Assembly (NCBI RefSeq): GCF_003076635.1
Contig: NZ_QDKG01000001.1
Coordinates: 806,001 to 870,000, forward strand
Length of the DNA: 64,000 nt
Reading direction: 5' to 3'
Origin: Sphingobacterium corticibacter
GTDB lineage: Bacteria; Bacteroidota; Bacteroidia; Sphingobacteriales; Sphingobacteriaceae
Below are positions 26,712-35,890 of the stretch, piece after piece. The first letter of the stretch is position 1, and every line of letters begins with the position of its first letter. Position numbers and translations under genes: made by a program. Under the pieces are notes generated by a model. The model saw nothing but the letters and a program-made list of their open reading frames with translations. It was not told the DNA's origin and did no database searches.

Positions 26712-28547
26712 ATGAACAAACTACGCATTTTAGCTTGTGTGGTAGCGGTCGGCTTTGCTTCGGCCCATGCGCAAGAATGGAAGCCGGCAGGAGACAAGAT
26801 TATGACCACCTGGGGCGAAAATCTAAATCATCAACAGCCACATCCCGAATATCCGCGGCCGCAACTGGAAAGAAAAGACAATTGGAAAAACCTTAATGGT
26901 CTGTGGAAATACGCGATTGTGGAGCAAGGTGTGTCAGCTGCACCAACACAATGGGATGGTGATATCTTAGTGCCTTTTGCGGTAGAATCGGCGCTATCTG
27001 GCGTGGGTCGTTCTTTGAATAAAGATCAGGCACTTTGGTACAAAAATGAAATTAGCGTACCGACACGCTGGCAAAAAGGGAAAACCTTACTGCATTTTGG
27101 CGCGGTAGACTGGCGTTGTGATGTCTATGTCAACGGCCAACACATTGGCCAGCACGAGGGCGGATTTGATCCATTCTCTATGGATATCAGCAAAGCACTA
27201 AAAAAAGGTGAAAAACAAGAAGTCGTAATCCGCGTTTGGGATCCGACCAGTGACGGGCCACAGCCACGTGGCAAGCAAATCAATAATCCGCACGGTATCT
27301 GGTACACACCGGTATCGGGTATTTGGCAAACAGTGTGGGTAGAATCAGTTCCTACTACCTACATCGTAGCAACCAAGCAAACCCCGAATGTCGATAAATC
27401 CACCTTATCGGTGTCCGCCAACGTTGAAGCTGTACAATCTGGTGATCAACTGGTGGTGGAAGCATTTGACGGTGGTAAAAAAATCGCCGAGGCGACAGCT
27501 GCCGCTTCGGCTACGATTGAGCTTCCTTTAAGCAATGTAACGTTGTGGAGTCCAGACAATCCAAAATTGTACGATCTACAGGTGAAGGTGCTGCGTGGAG
27601 GTAAAGTAGTAGATCAGGCCAAAAGTTATTTTGCTATGCGTAAGATCAGCATGAAAGCCGATGACAAAGGGATTCAACGGATGTATCTAAACGATAAATT
27701 TGTCTTCCATTATGGTCCGCTAGATCAAGGTTGGTGGCCAGATGGATTGCATACGGCACCTTCCGACGAGGCCTTGAAGTTTGATGTTATCAAAACGAAA
27801 GAGATGGGCTTCAACATGATACGGAAGCACATCAAAGTTGAGCCAGCACGTTGGTACAGACACTGTGATAGTTTGGGGATCTTGGTATGGCAAGATATGC
27901 CAAGTGGCGATTTGGGTGGTAATGTATGGGATATGCAACCCGGTAAAGTTTCCAACGGGCAACACGATAAAGATCGTACGCCTGAGTCGGAAGCGATTCA
28001 TCGCAAAGAGTGGAAAAGCATTATGGATCACCTACACAACTTTCCAAGTATCGTAATCTGGGTTCCATTCAACGAAGCGTGGGGTCAGTTTAAGACGGAA
28101 GAGATCACCAAGTGGACAATGGAACACGATCCTTCGCGTTTAGTGAATAGCGCCAGCGGTGGTAACTTTGCGTACGTTGGTCATATCTTAGACATACACA
28201 ATTATCCGGATGCAGCGATGCCAGATCCAAGATTATTTGGCGACAAGTTCATCTTAGCTTTGGGTGAGTTCGGAGGTTTTGGCTTACCGATAGATGGACA
28301 TACTTGGCAAAATAAAGACAACTGGGGTTATGTGTCGTTCAAAAATAAAGAAGAATTAACTGATCGTTACCAAAAAGCAGTCACTGATCTTTCGAAATTG
28401 ATTCCACGCGGATTATCCGCGGCGGTCTATACGCAGACAACAGATGTGGAGGTAGAGACCAATGGTTTGATGACTTATGATAGAAAAGTGATCAAAATTC
28501 CGGAAAATACCTTGAAGAAAATGCACAGCGTACTTTACAATCAATAA
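26712..28547 (+). CDS. Secreted glycoside hydrolase family 2 enzyme
   Basis: A 611-aa retaining glycosidase with signal peptide (to about 20, ASAHAQ). The GH2 jelly-roll sugar-binding domain is at about 45-210 (LNGLWKYAIV, LHFGAVDWRCDVYVNG), an Ig-like domain at 215-305, and the TIM barrel from about 315. The likely acid/base is Glu455 in FNEAWGQ and the likely nucleophile Glu519 in LGEFGGFG. Members are beta-galactosidases, glucuronidases or mannosidases. This short form lacks C-terminal extensions, so the specificity is open. It closes the operon-like series from 22460, and a strong terminator follows. Confidence 0.88.
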   Translation: MNKLRILACVVAVGFASAHAQEWKPAGDKIMTTWGENLNHQQPHPEYPRPQLERKDNWKNLNGLWKYAIVEQGVSAAPTQWDGDILVPFAVESALSGVGRSLNKDQALWYKNEISVPTRWQKGKTLLHFGAVDWRCDVYVNGQHIGQHEGGFDPFSMDISKALKKGEKQEVVIRVWDPTSDGPQPRGKQINNPHGIWYTPVSGIWQTVWVESVPTTYIVATKQTPNVDKSTLSVSANVEAVQSGDQLVVEAFDGGKKIAEATAAASATIELPLSNVTLWSPDNPKLYDLQVKVLRGGKVVDQAKSYFAMRKISMKADDKGIQRMYLNDKFVFHYGPLDQGWWPDGLHTAPSDEALKFDVIKTKEMGFNMIRKHIKVEPARWYRHCDSLGILVWQDMPSGDLGGNVWDMQPGKVSNGQHDKDRTPESEAIHRKEWKSIMDHLHNFPSIVIWVPFNEAWGQFKTEEITKWTMEHDPSRLVNSASGGNFAYVGHILDIHNYPDAAMPDPRLFGDKFILALGEFGGFGLPIDGHTWQNKDNWGYVSFKNKEELTDRYQKAVTDLSKLIPRGLSAAVYTQTTDVEVETNGLMTYDRKVIKIPENTLKKMHSVLYNQ

Positions 28548-28572
28548 TTATTGATTGCAATTGCTATTTTAC

Positions 28573-28606
28573 AAGTCCCTCAGATGACCATCTGAGGGAC
28601 TTTTTT
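28573..28606 (+). terminator. Rho-independent terminator closing the GH2 series
   Basis: A perfect stem AAGTCCCTCAGATG / CATCTGAGGGACTT closes over a short ACC/AC loop, and six T residues follow. It separates the carbohydrate island from the TetR gene. Confidence 0.92.
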
Positions 28607-28682
28607 CGTTCATATCCTCCAAAAAGTTAAGCGTCCGCAGATTTTAAATTTTATTTAAATAGAGGGCTAATTTCTCTTTAAT

Positions 28683-29279
28683 ATGATGAAACGAAAAAGA
28701 TCAACCATTACAAAAGCTAAAATGCTAAAAGGAATCCACGACATTCTGATAGAGGAAGGGTGGGGTAAAGTTAATGTTGCATACGTTAGTAGCTACAGTG
28801 GTATAGACCGTAAGCTATTATACTACCATTTTGAAAGTTTTTCCAACATGGTAGCTCAATTTCTAAGACTTGAAAGTGTGCAGTTTAAAGAAGAATCGGT
28901 AGAACCCGAAGAAGAACAAGAGCTGACCAGCTATCTGAAGCAACGAATGCAGACGCTGTTTGAGAATCCATTACTCAAGCAACTACTGGTGTGGGAACTC
29001 TCTGCTAAAATGCCGGCGTTAAAGGAATATGCCGCTCCGCGTGAAGAGAGGGATGCAAAAATGAGCCAAAAATTAAATGGTTTTGGGCAGGATACGGAAG
29101 GCGATACAGATATGCAAGCCGTCTTTGCACTCTTATTGGGAGGCATACATTATTTGTCTGCGTATTCGCATCATAATGATAAACCTTTCTTTGGTATGAA
29201 CTTTAACGACGAACAACAACGCAAACACCTCTTAAATGTGTTAGACAAGCTGCTGATCGATGTCAAGCAAATGGTGTAG
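28683..29279 (+). CDS. TetR/AcrR family transcriptional regulator
   Basis: A 198-aa protein with an N-terminal TetR-like DNA-binding domain (about 12-58). It contains ILIEEGWGKVNVAYVSS followed by YSGIDRKLLYYHFESFSNMV, the usual recognition helix and YYHF motif. The remaining helical domain would bind a ligand. It is convergent with the NRAMP-like gene and stands alone downstream of a terminator. Its target is not evident, since TetR proteins usually act on divergent neighbours and its upstream neighbour is co-directional. Confidence 0.82.
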   Translation: MMKRKRSTITKAKMLKGIHDILIEEGWGKVNVAYVSSYSGIDRKLLYYHFESFSNMVAQFLRLESVQFKEESVEPEEEQELTSYLKQRMQTLFENPLLKQLLVWELSAKMPALKEYAAPREERDAKMSQKLNGFGQDTEGDTDMQAVFALLLGGIHYLSAYSHHNDKPFFGMNFNDEQQRKHLLNVLDKLLIDVKQMV

Positions 29280-29306
29280 TTTATTCTAGCGCTTTAGTAA
29301 GTGAGA

Positions 29307-30482
29307 TTAGGTTAGCAGTTCGAATAGGGTCTGTACGCCCATGTAAGTCATGATTAACGCGATGATAGTTCCCGAAGTAGTTAACCAAAAAGGTTGACGA
29401 TACGAGCCCACGATGGTTGTTTGATGTGCTGCGATCAGCATAACAGCAAGTGCTAAGGGAAGAATAAACCCATTTATAGCGCCTACAACGACCAAAGTTT
29501 GCACCGGATTGCCAATAAATCCGTAGAGTAGGCAAGAAACGAGGATAAAGCCCACGGTTACGAATCGATCGTGAGCCTGGATTCGTATGTGAAAACTTTT
29601 TATAAAGGTGATCGATGTGTATGCCGAGCCGATGACCGAAGTAATAGCTGCTGCCCACATCACCAATCCAAATATTTTGTAGCCTACTTCTCCGCCAGCC
29701 CATCGAAACACCGAAGCGGGTGGATTCGCCGGATCGATCAGATAACCAGCTGACACGACACCCAAGGCCGCTATGAATAAGAGAATGCGCATGACAGAGG
29801 CAATACCGATGGCACTGATCGCACCACGATCTACTGTTGGTAGATTCTCCACACCGCGAATACCTTTGTCCAGCAGCCGATGTGCGCCTGCAAAAGTGAT
29901 GTAACCACCAACTGTCCCTCCGATGATGGTGACCAGTGCGGTAAAACTAAATTGCTTTGGAGATATCGTGCGTGCTGCTGCTTCGAGTAATGGTGGGTTG
30001 CTCTTGAATGCAATATAGAGCATCAGGAAAATCATCATCACACCAAGGATTTTGACGAAAAAATCCATCGCACGGCTAGCTTCCTTGTACAGAAAAATTC
30101 CAATTGCAATTACGGCACTACAGATTGCACCATGTGTCACGTCCATCCCAAATAATACCTGCAATCCGAGTCCGGCACCGGCCAGATTTCCAATGTTAAA
30201 GGCCATTCCGCCCAAGGCCACCATGGTCGCCAATCCGTAGCCTAACCCAGGTAACAATTTATTGGCGATATCCTGTGCTGGCGTACCACTCACCGCGACT
30301 ATACGCCAAATATTCATTTGTGCGACGATGTCAACAATGATAGAAGCTAGAATTATAAATCCAAAACTAGCACCAAGCTGCGAAGTAAATAAAGCAGTTT
30401 GGGTCAGAAACCCTGGTCCGATCGCCGAGATCGCCATCAGAAAAGCCGCGCTCAGCAGCGCGCCCCAGTTCGATTTTTTCAT
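29307..30482 (-). CDS. NRAMP-like transporter of the oxoprolinase operon (YcsG-like)
   Basis: A 391-aa protein with about 11 membrane segments in the NRAMP/LeuT-type family. The family's first-helix metal motif DPGN is replaced (GPGFLTQTALFTSQLG), and no MPH motif is seen in the sixth helix, so it may not carry divalent metals. The start ATG at 30482 overlaps the pxpA stop as ATGA and is preferred to a longer frame from 30578. A related gene, ycsG, sits in the Bacillus subtilis oxoprolinase operon. I infer uptake of 5-oxoproline or a related substrate. Confidence 0.82.
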   Translation of the reverse strand: MKKSNWGALLSAAFLMAISAIGPGFLTQTALFTSQLGASFGFIILASIIVDIVAQMNIWRIVAVSGTPAQDIANKLLPGLGYGLATMVALGGMAFNIGNLAGAGLGLQVLFGMDVTHGAICSAVIAIGIFLYKEASRAMDFFVKILGVMMIFLMLYIAFKSNPPLLEAAARTISPKQFSFTALVTIIGGTVGGYITFAGAHRLLDKGIRGVENLPTVDRGAISAIGIASVMRILLFIAALGVVSAGYLIDPANPPASVFRWAGGEVGYKIFGLVMWAAAITSVIGSAYTSITFIKSFHIRIQAHDRFVTVGFILVSCLLYGFIGNPVQTLVVVGAINGFILPLALAVMLIAAHQTTIVGSYRQPFWLTTSGTIIALIMTYMGVQTLFELLT

Positions 30483-31243
30483 AATACAGGCGCGATAATG
30501 TGTATGTTCTCTTGCTCGAGATGATGGCGCAGATCCTGTGCGAACGAAAGCGCATGCTCCCCATCGCCATGTATACAAATCGTTTCAATCTCTCGAGCTA
30601 CCAATTGCTGGTCAATGCTTCGTACAGCCTGTTTCTTCACCATGAGGATGGATTGTTCCAACGCCTCTTTTCGATCCGTAATCAAGGCCAGCGGATCTTG
30701 GCGTGATACCAACGTACCATCCGATTGATAGCGTCGGTCGGCAAAACCTTCTTGTACGACGCGAAGTCCACGCGCTTTCGCCACATCGACCGTCACACTA
30801 CCTGCCAAAGCGTATAATTTCAACGATGGATCAAAGTCCCAAATAACGTCTACGATAGCTTCTGATAGCAATCGATCTTGTGCCACCATATTGTATAGCG
30901 CGCCGTGGAGTTTTACGTGTTGCATCTTTGCACCCGCAACGTGCACAAAACCAGATAAAGCACCCAGTTGATATAACACCAGCTGATAAGTTTCTTTCGG
31001 AGTGATAGGCTGGGGAATACGACCAAAGTTATCCTTGTCGTCAAATCCCGGATGCGCACCAATAGCTACCCCTCTTTGTGCTGCTGCCGCAATGGTTGTT
31101 TCCATTCGCATCGCATCGCCGGCATGGAATCCGCAAGCGATATTTGCTGAAGAAACCAAATCTAACAAGGCTTCATCAAGCACGTTTACTTGAGTGCCTG
31201 GTGTTTCACCAAGATCACAATTGATGTCTATGGTGTACCTCAT
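30479..31243 (-). CDS. pxpA: 5-oxoprolinase subunit PxpA
   Basis: A 254-aa LamB/YcsF family protein, subunit A of the ATP-dependent 5-oxoprolinase that opens 5-oxoproline to glutamate. Conserved segments are DINCDLGE at the N-terminus, ANIACGFHAGD (about 34-44), GAHPGFDD and the C-terminal CIHGDGEHAL. Length is typical. Its ATG overlaps the pxpC stop and its stop overlaps the transporter start, both as ATGA, so translation of the three is coupled. Confidence 0.95.
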   Translation of the reverse strand: MRYTIDINCDLGETPGTQVNVLDEALLDLVSSANIACGFHAGDAMRMETTIAAAAQRGVAIGAHPGFDDKDNFGRIPQPITPKETYQLVLYQLGALSGFVHVAGAKMQHVKLHGALYNMVAQDRLLSEAIVDVIWDFDPSLKLYALAGSVTVDVAKARGLRVVQEGFADRRYQSDGTLVSRQDPLALITDRKEALEQSILMVKKQAVRSIDQQLVAREIETICIHGDGEHALSFAQDLRHHLEQENIHIIAPVL

Positions 31244-32238
31244 GTTATATCATATTTAAGATCAATAGAAAGTTTCATCTGTTGGTAATGGCGTTCTTGT
31301 TCAAGATATAAATTTTCGGCCTCTCGGAGCGAAATTTCTTGAAAGCAAATGCGATCGCCCGGTTTCAACTGTCCGCAGCGCGGTAGATCCACGGCTGCTA
31401 TTTGCGCGATACGCGGATATCCACCTGTTGTCTGGCAATCGGCCATTAAAACAATCGGCTGGCCATTTCCCGGTACTTGTATCGTGCCCGGCAACACGGC
31501 AGTCGACAACATTTCTTGATCTTTTATTTTTTGAAAGGGATTTCCTCGTAAAACATACCCCATTCGATTGCTATTGCGATCTACTTCAAAGGTAGAGGAC
31601 CTCAATTGCAGCAAACTTTCTTCGCTAAACCACTCGGCTTCTGGCCCGCGCAAAAACCGAATTACTTGCGTATTCGATGTTGCCTGCCACATCGGTTTGA
31701 CCGCCCATTGCGGATGCGTGCGTTTGCTGTGATGCAAATAATCAAAAAGACGCTCATGTTTATCTTCCCAGTTAGTGGCGCGCAGGATGTCGTTTGTCTG
31801 CAGCAGGCGTCCATCCACGCCGCCGATTTTGGCTGGTAAGTACGTGCTTCGACTTCGCATGATCAAAGGAACATCCCATCCACCAGGAGCCGCCAAATAC
31901 GTTCGACAACCTATTCCGTCAGGAACTAATTTCAATCGCGTGCCTTTTTTTAGTGCCAATGGTCGGTTTGCAGGAAGAATAGTTCGCTCTTCATCCAAGA
32001 AAACAGCACCTTTCCCAGAATAGGCCAACAGCATGTCTGAACATATTTCGATATCTGCCTGAGCGTAGGTGAACTCGATGACGGCGACTTCGTCTGTATT
32101 CGCCAATGCGGCGTTAGCAAGTCGAGCTGATAAGCTGTCCATCGCGCCTGATTTAGGTACACCAGAGGATAGGAAGTCTAAGCGACCCAGATCCTGAATG
32201 GTGCTAAATGGTCCGGGTTTATGAAGTTTTATTTCCAT
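31240..32238 (-). CDS. pxpC: 5-oxoprolinase subunit PxpC
   Basis: A 332-aa protein of the biotin-dependent carboxyltransferase-like (KipA/AHS2) family. It carries [11 protein letters not shown] near the start, [30 protein letters not shown] and [18 protein letters not shown], all typical. It works with PxpB and PxpA in cytoplasmic 5-oxoproline hydrolysis. The ATG at 32238 (MEIKLHKPG) is preferred over a longer frame from 32340, because homologues begin here. It then overlaps the end of pxpB by 20 nt. Confidence 0.94.
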   Translation of the reverse strand: MEIKLHKPGPFSTIQDLGRLDFLSSGVPKSGAMDSLSARLANAALANTDEVAVIEFTYAQADIEICSDMLLAYSGKGAVFLDEERTILPANRPLALKKGTRLKLVPDGIGCRTYLAAPGGWDVPLIMRSRSTYLPAKIGGVDGRLLQTNDILRATNWEDKHERLFDYLHHSKRTHPQWAVKPMWQATSNTQVIRFLRGPEAEWFSEESLLQLRSSTFEVDRNSNRMGYVLRGNPFQKIKDQEMLSTAVLPGTIQVPGNGQPIVLMADCQTTGGYPRIAQIAAVDLPRCGQLKPGDRICFQEISLREAENLYLEQERHYQQMKLSIDLKYDIT

Positions 32239-32977
32239 AATGATCGTTTTGATACGTTTCGAAAAGGCTGTGCTCCAGCCGTTCGAAACGAACCTGTTGT
32301 CCGCTTTGCAGCAAAATTGGTTTCTCGCTTTTCGGGTCAAAAAGTCGTAATGGCGTGCGCCCGATTAATTGCCAACCTCCCGGACTGTCTAATGGATATA
32401 CGCCGGTTTGTTCACCCGCAATGCCAACTGATCCCTCTGGCACCAAGTTTCTCGGTGTTGTTTTTCGTGGCGTAGCCAATTGTGGATCGAGACCGCCCAG
32501 ATATGGAAAACCAGGCATAAAGCCCATCATATACACCAAATAGGTTTGGGAGGTATGTTGCGCTATAACTTCCTCGGAGTTGAGTCCAGTATGCGCAGCG
32601 ACACTATCTAGATCTGGGCCATATTCTCCACCGTAACAAACGGGAATAAATAGTATATCGGCTGTGGCTTGCATGTCTACGTTTACGCGATCCATTAAAG
32701 AAACAAAATAGCCGAAAATCCATTCCTGTATATCTTTAGCATTTATAGTTTGATGCGATTTTAGCATAAATGGATCATAATAAATAGACAGTGTGGTATA
32801 CGCAGCCACTGTCGTGAGCATCCCTGGGAACGGATGATTACTCAATACTATTTCCGCTTGTCGTATTTTGTGCGAGATATCAGGATCGATGTGATCGGCG
32901 AAAACTACCGTAATGGCTTGTTCTCCTAATGCATAATAACGAAGGGATTGGTTCGCGTTAAGAGATAAATCGGCCAT
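32219..32977 (-). CDS. pxpB: 5-oxoprolinase subunit PxpB
   Basis: A 252-aa KipI/AHS1 family protein, the partner subunit of PxpC. Visible motifs are [10 protein letters not shown] near the N-terminus, [13 protein letters not shown], and [16 protein letters not shown] followed by [20 protein letters not shown] and [15 protein letters not shown]. The ATG at 32977 is chosen; the frame also opens at a TTG two codons earlier. It begins 8 nt after the preceding membrane-protein gene. Confidence 0.94.
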   Translation of the reverse strand: MADLSLNANQSLRYYALGEQAITVVFADHIDPDISHKIRQAEIVLSNHPFPGMLTTVAAYTTLSIYYDPFMLKSHQTINAKDIQEWIFGYFVSLMDRVNVDMQATADILFIPVCYGGEYGPDLDSVAAHTGLNSEEVIAQHTSQTYLVYMMGFMPGFPYLGGLDPQLATPRKTTPRNLVPEGSVGIAGEQTGVYPLDSPGGWQLIGRTPLRLFDPKSEKPILLQSGQQVRFERLEHSLFETYQNDHYGNKTS

Positions 32978-32985
32978 AGTCAATA

Positions 32986-33585
32986 TTATAGTAAAGGAAA
33001 TAGTGATCGATGCGGTTTAATATCGAAGCCATCACGCAACGTATCAAAGAAAAAGTTGTTTTGCCGATTTTCACTCAAGAGTGATGGAAGGCGGATAGAT
33101 CCCTGACTGGTAATTAATTCATGATAGCCGAAGAAAACATCCCGATTTTGCTGAATAGCGCCCACTGATCTTACGGCCGTGATATCGCGATATATATTCA
33201 CGGAATAATTACCTTGTGCGGCATCTTCAATCCATAAGTCTGAGGTTTGCGGATTGAACCATACCTTGCGTTTGCGAATCGTATTCATTTGGTTGGCCAG
33301 TAAGAAAATTTGTGCAACCAAATAAAGTGCAATAGGTAGCAATATAAGCAGGATCTTGATCTTTAATCCTAGCAATAGGATAATGAGCAGTAAGATTCCG
33401 CCAGTGCCTACCGTCACCGCTGTTGAGCGAATAGCCCGTTTTGTATCTGCTGAATCTGCTTCTAGAGCAATGTAACCCGGTCTATTTTTTCTCGCCGAAG
33501 CGGAGTTAAAACTGCGCTTAAGCCTACGAAAACTGAAGTACAGTAAGATGCCCAAAAGAGCGCCGATAAACAGGATTTTTAGCAT
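32986..33585 (-). CDS. Hypothetical membrane protein between panB and pxpB
   Basis: A 199-aa protein with one N-terminal membrane segment (about 2-18), two more hydrophobic segments (about 57-75 and 76-98) and a C-terminal soluble domain of about 100 residues, beta-rich by eye ([43 protein letters not shown]). I do not recognise a family. It lies 6 nt after panB and 8 nt before pxpB on the same strand, so it is co-transcribed with both. Nothing in its sequence ties it to pantothenate or oxoproline. Confidence 0.65.
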   Translation of the reverse strand: MLKILFIGALLGILLYFSFRRLKRSFNSASARKNRPGYIALEADSADTKRAIRSTAVTVGTGGILLLIILLLGLKIKILLILLPIALYLVAQIFLLANQMNTIRKRKVWFNPQTSDLWIEDAAQGNYSVNIYRDITAVRSVGAIQQNRDVFFGYHELITSQGSIRLPSLLSENRQNNFFFDTLRDGFDIKPHRSLFPLL

Positions 33586-33591
33586 AACACG

Positions 33592-34407
33592 TTAGTATTG
33601 TTCAGATTCGTTCGGGTAGCTGCCCGATTTCACATCGTCTACATACTGCGAAGCAGCTTTGGAGATGTCGCTATACAAATCTAGGTATCTACGAAGAAAT
33701 TTCGGCTTAAAATCCTTCGTCAAGCCTAATAAATCATTTACCACCAACACTTGCCCATCACAACCATTACCAGCGCCGATGCCGATGGTTGGAATGGTAA
33801 GAGATTGTGAAACTTCTGCCGCCAATTGGGCTGGGATTTTTTCTAATACGACCGCAAAACATCCAGCTTCCTGCAATAGGAGAGCGTCGGATTTCAATTT
33901 CTCTGCTTCGGCCTCTTCTTTCGCGCGCACACCAAAGTCACCAAATTGGTAAATAGATTGCGGCGTCAATCCCAAATGCCCGCAAACCGGAATACCCGAT
34001 TGCACAATCTTGCGAATATTGTCGATCACTTCTACACCGCCTTCCAGTTTCAAGGCATGTGCTCCAGATTCTTTCATCATGCGGACGGCGGCATTATACG
34101 CGTCATTTACAGATCCTTGATACGTACCAAAAGGAAGATCGGCCACAACCATGGCCCGTTTTGCGGCACGCGCCACCGAAGCAGCGTGATAGATCATCTG
34201 ATCAAGCGTAATCGGTAGAGTCGTTTCGTAGCCTGCAAAGACATTAGCTGCCGAATCACCAATTAGCAAAATATCTAATCCTGCCTCATCCAATACGCGT
34301 GCCATCGAATAATCGTATGCGGTAAGCATACTGATTTTCTCTTGGCGTTGCTTCATGCTTTGTAGACTCGATGTAGTAACTCTTTTTATAACGTTATGGA
34401 CTGACAT
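33592..34407 (-). CDS. panB: 3-methyl-2-oxobutanoate hydroxymethyltransferase
   Basis: A 271-aa enzyme of pantothenate/CoA synthesis that transfers a hydroxymethyl group from methylene-THF to alpha-ketoisovalerate, giving ketopantoate. Motifs include KISMLTAYDYSMARVLDEAG, LIGDSAANVFAGYETTLPIT, VVADLPFGTY, GGVEVIDNI, GHLGLTPQSI and GIGAGNGCDGQVLV. The ATG at 34407 (MSVHNVIK) is favoured over a frame from 34464, because the extra residues overlap the promoter. It is the first gene of the minus-strand operon that continues to the NRAMP-like gene. Confidence 0.95.
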   Translation of the reverse strand: MSVHNVIKRVTTSSLQSMKQRQEKISMLTAYDYSMARVLDEAGLDILLIGDSAANVFAGYETTLPITLDQMIYHAASVARAAKRAMVVADLPFGTYQGSVNDAYNAAVRMMKESGAHALKLEGGVEVIDNIRKIVQSGIPVCGHLGLTPQSIYQFGDFGVRAKEEAEAEKLKSDALLLQEAGCFAVVLEKIPAQLAAEVSQSLTIPTIGIGAGNGCDGQVLVVNDLLGLTKDFKPKFLRRYLDLYSDISKAASQYVDDVKSGSYPNESEQY

Positions 34408-34461
34408 GTGGTGTTGTGTTTTGTGATTGAAGCAAGTCGTAGACCAGCCTTGTGTTACAAG

Positions 34462-34469
34462 CAAAAGTA
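34462..34469 (-). promoter_or_regulatory. Candidate -7 box for the panB-pxp operon
   Basis: The minus strand reads TACTTTTG, matching TAnnTTTG, about 55 nt upstream of the panB ATG. No clear TTG -33 element is seen. It lies 40 nt from the oppositely oriented box at 34510, so the two would form a compact divergent promoter region. Confidence 0.4.
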
Positions 34470-34509
34470 GGTATTTTGGGAAGATAATCTAAAAGTCTCT
34501 GCTTATTTG

Positions 34510-34517
34510 TATTTTTG
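34510..34517 (+). promoter_or_regulatory. Candidate -7 box directly before the RluA-type gene
   Basis: TATTTTTG matches TAnnTTTG and ends 4 nt before the ATG at 34522, predicting a leaderless or nearly leaderless transcript, as for gpmI. No -33 TTG is visible at the usual distance. Confidence 0.4.
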
Positions 34518-34521
34518 CCGC

Positions 34522-35265
34522 ATGATACAAGCCGACGCACGTCTTTTTAAATTTCCAAAATTTGAGGATCTGATTATCCATGAAGATGAGAATCTCATCG
34601 TCATCAATAAGCCGCCCTTTGTATCTTCACTGGATCAACGGGAGGGAGATGAAATCAATATTTTGCGATTAGCTAAGCGCTATCACGAGGATGCGCAGGT
34701 TTGTCATCGCTTAGATAAAGACACTTCCGGTGTGTTATTAATCGCCAAAAATCCAGAGACTTATCGCGCAGTATCCATCGAGTTTGAACGCCGTCGTGTA
34801 AAGAAAGTTTATCACGCCATCATTGAAGGCACACATACGTTTGATGATTTGCTAGTCGATCTTCCGATCTTGAATCAAGGAAATAAAAATGTATCCATTG
34901 ATCGGGCAAATGGAAAGCGGGCAGAGACATTTTTCAAAAGCATTCAATACTTTAAACATTATACTTTGGTAGAATGTCGGCCAATTACCGGTCGTATGCA
35001 CCAGATTCGCATCCACTTAGCCACGCAGCGTGCATCCATCGTAGGCGATGCCATGTATAAAGGCAAGCCGGTATATCTTTCGCAGATCAAAAAACGTGGC
35101 TTTACCATGTCCAAAAGCCAAGAGGAGCAACCGATTATGAAGCGCTTCGCGCTACATTCAAGAACGGTTGCATTTTCTATCGAAGGGAAAGATTATGCCT
35201 TCGAGGCAGAGTATCCAAAAGATTTCGCTACTTTGTTGAAGCAGTTGGAGAAATTTGACCTCTAA
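34522..35265 (+). CDS. RluA family pseudouridine synthase
   Basis: A 247-aa RNA-modifying enzyme. The catalytic aspartate is in HRLDKDTSGVLLIAK, the hallmark of the RluA/C/D group. ENLIVINKPPFVSS at the N-terminus and RPITGRMHQIRIHLA toward the C-terminus are also typical. It lacks an N-terminal S4 domain, so its target (rRNA or tRNA) cannot be assigned. The ATG at 34522 is chosen over a TTG at 34507. The thioredoxin-like gene follows after 8 nt. Confidence 0.9.
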   Translation: MIQADARLFKFPKFEDLIIHEDENLIVINKPPFVSSLDQREGDEINILRLAKRYHEDAQVCHRLDKDTSGVLLIAKNPETYRAVSIEFERRRVKKVYHAIIEGTHTFDDLLVDLPILNQGNKNVSIDRANGKRAETFFKSIQYFKHYTLVECRPITGRMHQIRIHLATQRASIVGDAMYKGKPVYLSQIKKRGFTMSKSQEEQPIMKRFALHSRTVAFSIEGKDYAFEAEYPKDFATLLKQLEKFDL

Positions 35266-35273
35266 AAACGAAT

Positions 35274-35885
35274 ATGATGAAGGATAATAAGCCACGATTT
35301 TCAATAGCAAGTAAAATAATTTACGGTGTACTTGTCGTACTCATTTTGTTGATGTTTTGGCCAGCCAGCCGAGCGGTGTTGCAGCAGGGGCTGATGAAAA
35401 TTGGCTTGTTCAAACCGAAGGTAGAAAATGCTTCTACCCCAATTGACGAACATAGTTCGGAACTGGCCGATGCCAACGAAGGTGTAACTTTAACCGATGT
35501 AGACGGAAAGTCTATTCGCACGGCTGACCTTAAAGGCAAGGTGGTATTTATCAATTTCTGGGCTACTTGGTGTGGTCCATGCGTGGCCGAAATGCCTTCG
35601 ATTCAAAAGCTGATTTCGCAAATTGGTCAGCAGGATGATATCGTATTTATGTTGGTAGAGGTTGAAGGCGATATGGATGTCGCACAGGAGTTTTTGAAAA
35701 AGCAGAAGCTAGATTTGCCCGTTTTTGTACCACAGAGTGAAATTCCGACCACATGGATGAGTGGCGCTATACCTGCGACAGTGGTATTGGATAAGCACGG
35801 TCAGCGCGTATTTACCCACAAGGGAATGGCCGATTACAGTGATCCCGAGTTTGTTGATTATTTAAAGAAATTAGCGTCCAAATAG
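35274..35885 (+). CDS. TlpA-like membrane-anchored thioredoxin-fold protein
   Basis: A 203-aa protein with an N-terminal membrane anchor (about 13-32) and a periplasmic thioredoxin domain from about residue 65. The redox motif is FWATWCGPC with Cys100 and Cys103, and the cis-proline region is [10 protein letters not shown]. The family reduces periplasmic disulfides, often during cytochrome c maturation. It is positioned between the RluA-type gene and pyrF with gaps of 8 and 5 nt, so the three are likely co-transcribed. The specific partner is unknown, though a di-heme c-type protein is encoded nearby at 37526. Confidence 0.88.
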   Translation: MMKDNKPRFSIASKIIYGVLVVLILLMFWPASRAVLQQGLMKIGLFKPKVENASTPIDEHSSELADANEGVTLTDVDGKSIRTADLKGKVVFINFWATWCGPCVAEMPSIQKLISQIGQQDDIVFMLVEVEGDMDVAQEFLKKQKLDLPVFVPQSEIPTTWMSGAIPATVVLDKHGQRVFTHKGMADYSDPEFVDYLKKLASK

Positions 35886-35890
35886 ATTAT

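Noticed and set aside
29281-29703. 140-aa minus-strand frame overlapping the transporter
   Set aside because: It lies wholly in an alternative frame of the NRAMP-like gene, which has a clear membrane-protein pattern.
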